Below are positions 49,975 to 61,316 of a stretch of DNA of 64,000 nucleotides, piece by piece; position 1 is the stretch's first letter; each line of letters opens with the position of its first letter. The position numbers and the translations under genes are program-made. Under the pieces are notes generated by a model. That model was given only the letters and a program-made list of their open reading frames with translations. It had not been told where the DNA came from and did no database searches. The stretch is from Clavaria fumosa. Its lineage: Eukaryota; Basidiomycota; Agaricomycetes; Agaricales; Clavariaceae. The stretch lies in contig OX637802.1 in the NCBI GenBank assembly GCA_951802425.1, positions 2,852,001 through 2,916,000 of the forward strand, in the 5' to 3' direction.

Positions 49975-52100
49975 ATGCCAAACCCACCGTCGATGGGCCC
50001 GCCCCTTCCAGAGCCTCGTCGCTCAGGTCGTCGCTCAGCACATCCACACTCTAACTCGACCACCGCGTCAGGTTCCCCTCATTCACCCCCGCCAGACAAG
50101 GGCGTCGTCTCGACTTCGACACGCCCCTCATTGGCCTCTGGCGGGCGCAAATCCAGAAGGTCAAAAGCCGTTGAAGACACCGTTGATGAAACACAGGCCA
50201 GCGCGGCCGCTTCATCCGCCTCTTCTTCGTCCACAACTCAAGGCAGATCAAGGCGAAAAGTAAACGATAAGGACGAAGGGTCAGTGGACGCTCGAAGCGG
50301 AACGAATACTGCACTCAAAGCAGGTGAAGGGAATAGTCGAGATCCCTCTGCAAGTCTACAAGAGGAGGATGAGGAGCAAGGTATCACGCGATGTATATGC
50401 AGATCCACAGGCATGTCTGCTCTCGCATGTCCAGTAGTCCCAAAGTTAACTCACATTTGGTCGCATCAAGCAGAGGACGACCCAGACGCTGGGGAATTCA
50501 TGGTGCAGTGCGAGACATGTAAAGCCTGGCAGCATGGGCTCTGCATGGGCTATGAGGCTGAAGATCAGCTACCTGACGACGACTACCATTGTGAAGTTTG
50601 CAGGCCTGATTTACACCCGGATATTATTAAGTCGGTGCCACTTATCCTTATTTGTCCACATGAATTAATCCACAACCGCCGCGCGCTTTATTTGTGGATG
50701 CAGGAAAGCACTTAAACGCCCGCGTCATCCCTCTGCCACCGCCGTGCACGCAGAAGCATCTACTGTGGTAGCTCAAAGCAATTCATCTCGTATCTCACGG
50801 TCGCACTCCCCATCACACTCTTCCAGGCCCGCCAAGCGACGAAATACCATGAACAGTCGTGACGCAAATTTCGACCTCATCTTCAAAGAAACGTTGGCTG
50901 CTACCGCAGCGGAAGCGGAGGCTGCTGCCTGTGAGGAAGGCGCTGAAAGTATCATTGGCTTTGGAGAAGATGCAGAAGGCGGTGCAAGCGCCAATAGTAA
51001 GAAGAAGCGCAAGCGAGTGGAGGACGACGCGTCAGTTCTCTCGACATCGGATTTTATCCCACCTCTCACGAGACTGTCCCTCAGCGAATCCAGGAAACAG
51101 AATCGTTCAGTCTCCTGTGCTTCAGATAATCCTGCCCACGTTGCCAACCCAAAATCAGGCGCACCTTCTTCTGGCACAAGCACAAAAAATCCCTCGCGCA
51201 ATAAACGTGGTGGAGCGAGAAAATCTGCGGCAGCTGCGGCCGCAATGATACGGGAGGTGGGAGCGCTGGATGCAGAGGAAGGTGTGTTGTGGCTTTGCTC
51301 TCGGTCAAGTGCATTCTGAGCATCCAAACTCCACAGCTCCGGCATCGAAACGTAGCTCGCATGGAAGTCGCAACCGGTCATCTCAATCTAGGCGCCCACA
51401 AGCTTCTGGCGCCGGGCCTCAGGCGCTTGTACAGGCCAATGCCGAGGCGCGTCGGAACTACGCCAACCCCGCCCACAGCGGCGCTGGTATTTCTATCAGC
51501 GCTAGTGGCACCGGTAGTGGCGCCGGTAACAGTGGCGGCGGCGGATCTTCTGCATCTGCATACCGCAATACACATGCGTACGCAGTGTCGCAGCAGCCGC
51601 TATTCACGTCATGGGGTCTTCCAGACTACCTCGCGCACCTAGAGCAAATGCTACCGAGCGCGGTGCCTGCGCCGCTAATGGTTGGAAACGAGCGCGAGCG
51701 CGGCGTACGTGTGCGTTGGCCTGGAAAGAGGATGAGCGTGGGCGACATGAACCGCAGGGTTAGAGCTCTGGTAGAGTGGGTCGGAAGGGAGCAAGCGAGT
51801 AAGGGTGAGAGGGAACGTAGGAGGGAGATGTTGGCTGAGAGCAGGAAGAGGTCGGCCTGGATGTCATCCGACAAGATGGAAGTGGATACTGAGGCAGGAG
51901 AAACTGACAAGCCCTACGCGGATGGAATGACATCTGGAACAGGAACGGGTATTGGACCAGCCGCTGGCTCGGAGGGAAGATTGGGAGGACCGACGATGAA
52001 AATGATGGAAGAGTTGATGGAGGAGTTGATTGGGTTCCAGGAAAGATTTGGGCCAGGACTGAAGACGAGGGAGCGGGAACGGAGGGCGGCAGGCTCGTAA
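49975..52100 (+). CDS. PHD-finger protein, Cti6-like
   Basis: Cti6 is a PHD-finger subunit of the Rpd3L histone deacetylase complex; a chromatin role is inferred. ATG 49975 gives MPNPPSMGPPLPEPRRSGRR, a basic Ser/Pro-rich start. The PHD finger is TRCICRST, then EDDPDAGEFMVQCETCKAWQ, HGLCMGYEAEDQ and YHCEVCRPDLHPDI (C4HC3 pattern). The finger is split by 50411-50473, which begins GCATGT and ends CAAGCAG: a likely GC-AG intron, 63 nt. Two further introns are inferred: 50631-50702 and 51282-51336. A long Ser/Ala-rich middle with KKKRKR follows. The conserved end has LFTSWGLPDYLAHLEQMLPS, MSVGDMNRRVRALVEWVGRE and a helical tail ending at TAA 52098-52100. About 650 aa. Confidence 0.78.
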
Positions 52101-52188
52101 AATGCTATTGTCCATCACGTGCTGTACTGTACGTTCGTTCACGACGAGAAATGGCCATTCCTTATGTAATCCGCGGCGAATATACAAT

Positions 52189-55100
52189 GTCCTCCCCTAC
52201 CGCCCAGTCGCCCAAGATATCGCAAGATGACGATGACAGGGCGAGCACTATCCGACAAGAAGCGCTTTCCGAAACCGATGCCGACTTGACGGGCGACTAT
52301 ACTAGTCAAATGCGAGACTTTCTCAGCGATATGGACGAGTCGGATGAGTCTGACGAAGAATTCGTGTACACCGGTATCCACGCCCAAGTCAGTGGAAGCT
52401 ACCGCGACCGGCTGCATGACGTCCTCGGATCGAGCCATGATGGTAGTGACGCAGCGGAATATGGCGAAGAGCGTGAGGTTGAGCGTTCCCTCCTGCTTGA
52501 GAAGGACGCGGCTAACTTATTGGATGAGACGGCGGTGAGTTTCCGTCTTTTGATCTGTGTACATGTACTATTCGCTTACCGGAAATTTACGCGGCCAGCG
52601 CAACGAGGGGATGTCAGAATACACACCGCCTCCCTCCTCAGGAGCTTCGATACCCATGACCGCGTCTCATACCGAGTGTCCAGCACCAGGCTCACGACCC
52701 GTTTCTACCCAGATTTCGAGACCATATCTCAACCCGATGGTATCGCGCCTCCGTTCATACCCAGCGCATGCCTCTCATCTCGTCGGGTCTCCCGCAACCG
52801 ACTCTCCGAGACACCCTGAGCAGTCTGACAGAATTTCCAGATCACGTTCCGCATCCGTAATCTCCATCTCGGAGAACGCGCGTAAGACCGGGTCGCAACA
52901 CTCCACATCCAATGGCGGTCTAGAACGTGAGGTATTCAGATGGGTGCGGCTACACTCAATCACCCACATGCTGTATGCGCCTACGAAGAGCTCCTCTAAG
53001 GCCTCTGCAGTCCTTGGCTCTGTTCTAGAGGGAACAGCTCCTTCAAGTGGGAAGCCTGTTGTATTAGCTGCGAACGGCATGGTATGCATTGGTACCGATA
53101 CGGGTTTAGTATACGTCTTTCATTTCAATCAGACTTTGAGGTGCATCTGTGGTGAAGAGACTGGTGCGTCCGTGGTACCGACGAGACAATGCGCTTTTAA
53201 ATTCATCGCATCATTTAGCCAGAACAGCTGGAGCTGTCACTGCTATTGCTCTTTCGCATGACCACACCTTTTTGGCTACGGGCCATCTCAGCGGGCATGT
53301 CCAGTTGTTCGACCTTACTCGCTTCCGGAAGCCTGTACGCTATGTCGCCCCGGTCACCCCCGCCGCTGTTCGCTCCGGCAGGTACCAAGGCCACCTGCTT
53401 GGCTCCCGCATCCTTAGCGTAGATTTCGTTGGAGCCAGACACACTGCCATCGTCACATCCGATGATAGTGGCCTGGCGTTCTATCACAGCCTCGGAAAGA
53501 TGCTGTTCGTCGAAGCCCCCGACGTCCTAAGGATCTTCGGTAAATATCCCGAAGGAGATGAATGGGACGACTTGGCGGTACAAGCAAAACGTGTGCGGCC
53601 ACCTTTGCACCCCCGCCCGCATGATGGCCGTGTCATAAATACCCTTGCTCCTCGTCGGCACAAATCCTATGCAATCCTCGCCATGATGCCGCTTCCGCTG
53701 GGCACTGCGCCTCACCCGACCGATGCGTACCATGTGATAGCCTTGCTAACACCTTCTAAGCTCGTTGTTGTTGGGCTGAAGCCGACGCCCCGCACTTGGT
53801 TTAAATTTCGCCGTGAGAGGGACGCAGGTGATGGCAGGACGTCGACGTCCAAGCTGGGCTCGAGACGGAGGGGCTCTTTGGCATGGTTCCCCAGCGTTGT
53901 TCCAAGCTTACCAGGGAGTCAGAGATCCCAGGATCAGAGGGTGGAACGAGATGTATCGCAGACCGCACCCATGCTCATTTACTCTTGGGAAAGCACTCTT
54001 CACCTACTCCGCCTCACGGAGTCCAAGGTAAAGCAGCTGGCTCGGCACCCCCGCACTGGGAAAGCCACAGATGTTGAAGTGCCCACTTTGGTTTTCGAGA
54101 CCTTGGGGAAGCGGAGGTTAGTAGGAGAGGGGGATGGAATCCTCGCGTTACAGTGGTTGAACATGAATGTGGGTCCGTCTGATCTCTGACTCCTCGCTGG
54201 CTCTTTCCGACTGGCTAATTTTGGTGGTTGCAATGCTTTTCTAGCAAGTGATCGTACTCACCACTTCGACTCTGCAGCTATTTGACATACAAAATCTAAA
54301 TATAATCGAACATGTGCCATTTGATTCGCTCTCGCTCGCCTCGCACACAATCCTCAACTCTCCTGATGCGATCGGAGACATCAACCACAGTCTTCGTGTC
54401 TACAAAGGAAAACTTTTTCTGTTGGCAAGTCTACGCCCTCATTTAAAGTCATGTTGGTAATAAAACCTTTGGAATCAGGGTCGCCAAGACGCTCAAGTTG
54501 GAACACTCTTAACATGGGCCGATCGAATCTTGACATTCGTCCAAAACGCTGATTTCCTGAGTGCTATCGATGTCGCTCGTTCTTATTACGCTGGGGAGGC
54601 ACCAGGCAATACAAATGGTCTCCCGGACGACATTGAAATGCGACGGGATGTCATAGGCCAACGGCTTCGTGATCTCATGCTTGCATCAATGCGCTATGCT
54701 TTCTCGGAGGAAAGGATGACTGACGGAACCCATGTCACGCCCGATGGTCGTGGCGTTGATAGGACCTCGCTGTTTGAAGGCCTGGTAACCCACTGCGCCC
54801 GCGCATGTATCGAGCTCGACGATATGGAATTTCTGTTCGAGGATCTTCATCAGCAATATGAAGATCATGGCATCATCCGCATCTTCATGACGCAGCTAGA
54901 GCCGTTCGTCCTGGAAGGTCGGATCCCTCAAGTTCCAGCGCGCATCGCACAGCGCCTGGTAGCCTTACACGAGGAGGATGGCAGGCCGGACTTAGTGGAA
55001 AGACTGATATGGCACATTGACCCAACATGCTTAGATATTCACCAGGCGCTGCGGCTTTGCCAACGCTACCGCCTCTACGACGCCCTCCTTTATGTCTATA

Positions 55101-57190
55101 CGCGCGCCATGAAGGACTATGTCTCACCTGTTGTGGAACTCCTCGAGCTGGTCCGCCAAGTGCATCGTTTCCGAAAGTTGCGTTTCGCCAATGGTCATTT
55201 AGAAACCGCAGATGAGGCGGCCTTGGAGCCTATCATACTGAATGCATACAAAATCTTTCCATATCTCACCAACACCTTGTCCGGCTTGTCGTACCCGGGT
55301 GCGAAGCTTTTGGCCGAGCAAGAGGCCATCCAAGCCAAGAAAGATCTTTATGCATTTCTATTTTCTGGGAGGTCGAGCGTGTGGCCCACTGGCGAGGAAG
55401 GTAAGCTGGTTCTAACATCTGACGAGGAGGATGGCATAGAGCCTACCTTTCCGTACGCCTGTACTTTGCTTCATTTCGACGCCGAGTCTTTCTTACACTC
55501 GCTGGATATCGCTTTCGAGGATTCATTCCTCAATGATGAAACTCAGGGCATCTCTCGTCTTGTCATTGTGAAAACGCTGCTCGAGATTTTGGCATCACAG
55601 GAGCTCCCACAAGCTACTGTCACATTCGTCAACATCTTCATCGCCCGTAACGTACCCAAGTATCCCCAGTTTATCCACATCGCGCCTAGTGCGCTCCACA
55701 ACATCCTTGTCGGTCTCGCGGAAGACCCTGATCCTGGCACCCGAGAGGATCGTCAACTCGCGGCCGAATATCTGCTGTCCGTCTATACTCCTCGCGAGAG
55801 TGAGCACATCATCGAATTGTTCGACACAGCTGGCTTTTTCGGCATTCTCCGATCGTGGCACCTTCACGACAAACGTTGGCCGTCGTTACTCTCTACCTAC
55901 ATGCGCGACCCAGACATTCGTATTCCAGAACTTTTTGAAGAGGTCAGCAATGTCCTAGAGAGGTCGGCACGCTCTAACAAGGGTGTCCTTCCCAACGAGG
56001 TTCTCGTTTCTATGGTCCACGCCCTTCCACATCTCCTCGTCAGCAGTGTGACGAGAACGGCTGCGGTCCTCGATAAACATTCCCCAGAGCTCCATTCGCA
56101 AGCGCTCCAGGCACTCCAGGTTCTCGGTTCTGATGCCGAGGAGCGGAAACTTCGGTATCTACAACATCTGCTTGGGCCACCCCGTTTTGAAGACGACAAT
56201 TGGAATACAGCATCTCGAGATGAGCACCCCTCGCGCCATGTTCCAGAGGACTTACGTCTTCTATATATCAACCTCCACTGTCAAATCGACCCTGATCACG
56301 TCGTCGATGCGCTGAAGTTTTTTCCGGTGGAGGATCTAGATTGGAAGGCTGTCCTTCAGGTTTGCGAGGCAAGAGGAGTACTTGACGCAGTGATTTGGGG
56401 TCTCAATCGGAAAGCAGATCTCCAAGGGGCGCTCTCTAAGACCGAGAACTTTGTTAAGCGGGCGACACTGGAGATCGTGGGGCTATTCAACGAGCCAACC
56501 GCAACCCAGGTGCAGTCGGCGATAGAGCGAGCCGTGAAAACGTTGGAGTCTATGGGGCGGATGGCGATGGATATCTGTCTCCAGCACTCCCAAGGCACTG
56601 CTATAACTCAAGTTCCGCTGGAAGATCTCTGGTTTCAACTATTGCGGAGTCAAATCGCCTGCGTGCAAGGTGTTGCGGCTTGCGCTCCCGTAGACGGCTC
56701 GGACAATGGGCATAGCCTGCTCTGCTCAATACATCAAAATGCTCTGTCCTCTCTCCGTACGCTGCTCCAGGCAAGTTTCGCGTCGTTGGTGTCCATCAGT
56801 TCAACACAAGCCGTTTCATTCCCAAAACTATTTAAAAGGCTTGTGGACTCAGCAGCTCATTCTTATTCCTCGACTCGGGCTACGTATACGGAATTTCGGA
56901 CGATTTTGACCGGAATGCTGGAGTCTTATCATGCGGAAGGGGATATGCTCATCATCACAAAACATCTGATGGACAGAGACCTATTCGAGACCGTGGAGAT
57001 CGTAACTCGCGCGCGGGTTCGAGGCTGGACTTCTCAAGCGACGTCTTGCTCGGGCTGCAGGCAAACGTTAGTTAATGTCCAGCAAACCAACTCGGGTATC
57101 GAGGAGAATGAGCACAACGGCAGGACTCAGCTCATAGTCTCACGAAATGGTGCTGTGTACCACAAACAATGTTCGCCGCACCCTCCGTGA
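52189..57190 (+). CDS. VPS8: Vps8, CORVET tethering complex subunit
   Basis: Vps8 is the Rab5-binding subunit of CORVET, which tethers early endosomes. ATG 52189 opens MSSPTAQSPKISQDDDD. An acidic N-terminus (to 52534) is followed by an intron and a Ser/Pro-rich exon. The WD40-like domain reads VCIGTDTGLVYVFHFNQTL, AGAVTAIALSHDHTFLATGH, GHVQLFDLTRF and LGSRILSVDFVGARHTAIVT, then SGLAFYHSLGKMLFVEAPD, a signature of Vps8. Introns near 53156-53227 and 54169-54243 fit. The long helical exon (about 54480-57190) has TFVQNADFLSAIDVARSYYA and YRLYDALLYVYTRAMKDYVS. At the C-terminus a reduced RING shows CSGCRQTL and YHKQC; a full RING would need more Cys/His. Stop at 57188-57190. About 1,500 aa. Confidence 0.9.
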
Positions 57191-57458
57191 TACTGCAAGT
57201 CACACTTGATTCAGTCATTGAGACCACTTGCTCTTTGAGCATTATGTTCTTGCCCTCCCGGACCACAGGCCCGAGAAGTCTGTTGTAGCGGACCAGATAT
57301 GATGCGTGTAGACTATGATGCCGTCGCGTAGGCGACAGTGATGGACCGATTCGTGTCTAGGAATGGGGATTTCTAGATAACTATCAATGGCACTAATAAT
57401 ACCTACAGCCATGGCATATTGCGGGGTTCACCATCATAGGCTCCCTCCTGGACAAATT

Positions 57459-60400
57459 CTACGTCGCTTGCGATGTGGTGTCTACAATATATATGTCAGC
57501 TAAATCAAGCGGGTAGGAAGAACGAACCTTCTGCCGGATTCGCATGAACCATGTCATTGAGCGCCACATACGCTGGGCTCCCTAAGACGTCCACTCCCAA
57601 CGATTCTGCATTTTTGCCAAATGCATTGACATCAATGATCATCTGCGTTCGAATGCGCTCCTGGTCACGGGTCTCTTCGTCCTTCCCGCCGCCCGCACTT
57701 CGAAACAAGGAGAAAGTCGAGGTCTGGCCTTTTTTCAAACGCCTTAAAGACTCCTCGGTCTTTTTCATGGCTGAAATGTAAAGAATATACCTGCAGGATA
57801 GACCCAAGGTTGGTCAAGGAGAAAAACAAGAGAACAAATCGTGACCTTCGACAAACGGCATTGAACACCTCCGCAGCATAAGGTCCGCACATGTCGTCTC
57901 GCAGATGGGCACCAGGAACATCACTGAAGAACGACTTAAGCGGTTGCAAGATAGACGCGACGAAATGGCTGGGTTCTGTAGGCAACCGCTTATTCGCCAT
58001 GGCCCTATACTGCGATGGTATAAGCCGGACAGGCAGGAGACTATCGAAGCAACGTCGAGCCAGTATGGCGATCACTTGGTTCGAGATTGAGGGGACAAGT
58101 GACAAGAACGCCGCCAAGCTATGATTGAGCACATCTGGCCAGCAACGCGAACAACAATCGCTCTCTATACTTGTAAGAAATGGATCTAACACGTACCTTT
58201 ATGTCCACCGTCTTTGCCGCTTGAGACGCTGGCAGTCTCAAGAAGCATTGAGCTGATAGTGCCACGCCACAATTCTCGCATTTTAGTATCCAGGGCCTTG
58301 ATATCTATGAGGACGATGGCAAATCGGCGCAGAAGATCATTATCGGCGGCGATGGTCTCCGCAGCTGCAGCCTCAGACGCCGGAATAGGGGTGGAGGTCC
58401 GAGAGAGAGGAGCGCCGGAAAACTGAGTATAATTAAATATGGTGTTTTGGTGCGACAGAGTGAATGATGCTCACTTTATCGGTGAGAGACGCAGCAGACT
58501 TGAGGGGGGCGTCAAAGGAGGGAAGATGCTCGTCCAACCACGTTCTGTATCTGCGCAAGATCTGACGAAAGGCGAAAGGGGCATCTGTTGTCTCGCAGAA
58601 CCGTAAGGAATGGAGAACTGACTTGGAGGGTCAAGCGCCAGAATCGTGAATCCAATTCAGAGATGAAAACATCAGCGCTCCAACAAGTGACGATCGCGTC
58701 CCAAACGGCTTCCGCTTGAACGGAGGCAAACGGTCTTATATCTGGCAGAGGAATTGTCCCAAAGTCAGATCGCAACGTCAAAACGTTCGTACGTCTAACG
58801 AAGCGGCAGACCTCGTCCGTCCGTTTGTGAAGAGGAAAGCGCGGCTTCCAGCTTGTTAACAATCCCCTTCCAACGCAATTGGAAGTACACCGGCAGCTGC
58901 CACCGCCGCTGGAACGTGATATAGATCGGGTGAGACCGCATAGCTGCGACTGACCGCATCGAGGGCGCCAAAGCTTCGAGCGAGCGGAAAAAGGCCTGAC
59001 TTGTCACGTAATGCTTTTTTCAACAGGAAGAGAAGCCATTTCAGCATCAGAAAGTGTTCGAGAAAAAACAATTAACCTGTCGAAATTCAGCGGGCCTACC
59101 AGCAGCGAAGACCATGGCGCCAAGCTCGTCCATGATGGCCTTGCAGAACTCGGCCGAAACGACATTAGCCAAAATGCTGAACCCTTGAGTTTCCGAGGAC
59201 TCTTGCAAGGGTGATTGTGCACTCGCCGACGCAGACCCAACGCCGCTAGCGCCGTTATCGTCGCTCTCGCCGCCTCCAGGAGATTCAACGACGGAGACCT
59301 CCTCCGCCATTTCCATGAACTTCTTGAGATCTCTCGCGACGAAGCGTAGGAGTTGATTGTATAGCCTCGCGAGCGCGTCGTCGCCGTCGCCTTCTTCCAG
59401 CAGCGGAATGGGCGAGACGCCACCACCACCGCTTCTCGACTCAACTAAGTCATATTTCTGTGTGAAGGTGAGATACGGGGCGGATGGCGTGCGTGGGGAA
59501 GTTGAGAAGCGCATCGCTAACGGTGTATGGGGCACGATCGGGGAGTGCGGGCCTGAAAGAGCGCCAGGGTGGATCGTCTAGAATTAAGTTACGCAGAAGT
59601 ATAATCAAGGCTTTATTAATTTAGTTGGACTGACTTTCTTGACGAAAGGTCGGACAACCTCGGATCGTATGACCTCCTCAGCGTCTCTCCACAATCCGAG
59701 AACATCATATGTCCGTAAGCATTCGGATACGTCGTAGCGATGTTTCAGCCTGTCCGCCTCTGAGAGCTTCTTGCCAGCCTTATCATCTATCAGCGCAGCC
59801 AGGGTGCTCGCGAAGAGGTGATCGAGGTCGGACAGCAGTGTTGATTGAATGCGATCAATCCGCTAACAATGGGTCATGGGAAGACAAGAGAAGCAGTAAG
59901 CAAGATGATATGAGACGAAGAGAGAAGAGCCCACACCCATTGAATCTCGTCCACGAAAACGCACTTGTTTGCTCTTGCCTTCGACGCGTGATAGAGAAGT
60001 TGTGTATGTTCACTTGCCACACGCGCGAGGTGCTTAGCACGAGTGGCATGAGACCTAAACGCAATTTCCATCATTGATACAAGGTGCTGAAGACGGGATT
60101 GGAGGCGCACCCGTCGTGGTGACTGGGACTCAGGATTTGCGGCAATTTTACGCTGCTGGCACCCGGTGATCTAACGGAGTCTTGCTGCTCTTGAGGGGTG
60201 ATGAGGAGGAGTGATTCTAGGCGGTTCACGTATTCCGAGATTTTCAAGAGCAAGTGAAGCAGTGCCTGAGCACAATGATGTCCTCAGTCGTCAGAACCTG
60301 GTCTAAAGTAATGTCCTGACGTGCCTTCTCCTCCCGCAAAGCGGCGCGTTTCTCTAAATTCTCCTGGAAAGCGCTTTCTATCTTCTGGAGCTCCGCTTTG

Positions 60401-60869
60401 GATTCCTTGGCGTGACGAGGTAAGACGAATCTCGGTCTCCGAGACGAGGACGACCTACAAGTATTTGAGCTTTCAAAGGTCCAATAGGATGTTTCAAGTG
60501 CTCAAGTTGCACGCCTTCTCCCCGTAGGTCGGTGCTGAGGCTGATGAAGGCCTCATAGTCGTCATTTATGAGCTTGACAAGTTCCTCCTTGAGGGAAGAG
60601 AGGTAATCGCGTAACTCAGAGCGCAAGTCCTGCAAAGAAGTGTGGGATCGAGACAGCAGGAATCCATCCACGTCAAACTCGTCTGCGCTAAGGTGGGGAT
60701 TGTCGTGCGACAGAGGAGGGTGTAAAGGGAGGTCGTGCTGTCCCTGCTCTCCGGAGATGCCAGTGGTGGACGAGCCATTTGATTTCTCGCGAGCAACCAG
60801 CTCCTCGGCAAGACGCTCAAGCTCATATGGGTCGCGTATTGGGTCCCTCGGCGCTGATCCTACAGCCAT
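57459..60869 (-). CDS. COG2: Cog2, conserved oligomeric Golgi complex subunit 2
   Basis: COG tethers retrograde vesicles at the Golgi. From ATG 60869 the N-terminus is MAVGSAPRDPIRDPYELERL, then the diagnostic DEFDVDGFLLSRSHTSLQDL, RSELRDYLSSLKEELVKLIN and DDYEAFISLSTDLRGEGVQL. The next exons carry a coiled coil (60360-60250) and helical segments with FVARDLKKFMEMAEEV, SFFSDVPGAHLRDDMCGPYA and MKKTEESLRRLKKGQTSTFS. The last intron (GTTCGT...TTGTAG) leads to DTTSQAT and a stop at 57459-57461. About ten exons and 850 aa. Middle exon borders are approximate. It is head-to-head with the Zn2Cys6 gene. Confidence 0.82.
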
Positions 60870-61316
60870 GGCCAACCACCGTCTCCCAAGCGTGATGCTC
60901 ACGCGCCAAACTGCTGGGTCACGAGACGAGATGTTACATAATCAAAGCATTGTGCCATCAACGTTGCATGCATCAACCCTGGTGTCGATCCGTTCAAAGT
61001 GTTGCTGGATCCACGCTTACAAATCTTTGTGTTATTACGTTAATCATTACTCGTCATCAGTTGGTACGGTTTAAAATTCATTCGCCTTTTCCCATTTTCA
61101 GCAATCACAAGAGCGAAACAAGCCTCAATGGCTACTTTTTCACACCAAGTTTTTACACCTACATGCAAACCGGCGAATTGATTGCTCACGTGGAAGGTGT
61201 TGTAACCTTTTATGGTAATCTTAAGCCGATCAAGGTATGCATTCTTGCGTGGCAACGATTGCCAACACTGATTCTTCTTGCGTACTCTGTCATTCAGCGA
61301 GTGACACTCTGCTAAG
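60870..61316. other. Shared upstream region of COG2 and the Zn2Cys6 gene
   Basis: 447 bp, relatively AT-rich, between two divergent starts. No specific site recognised. Confidence 0.5.
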
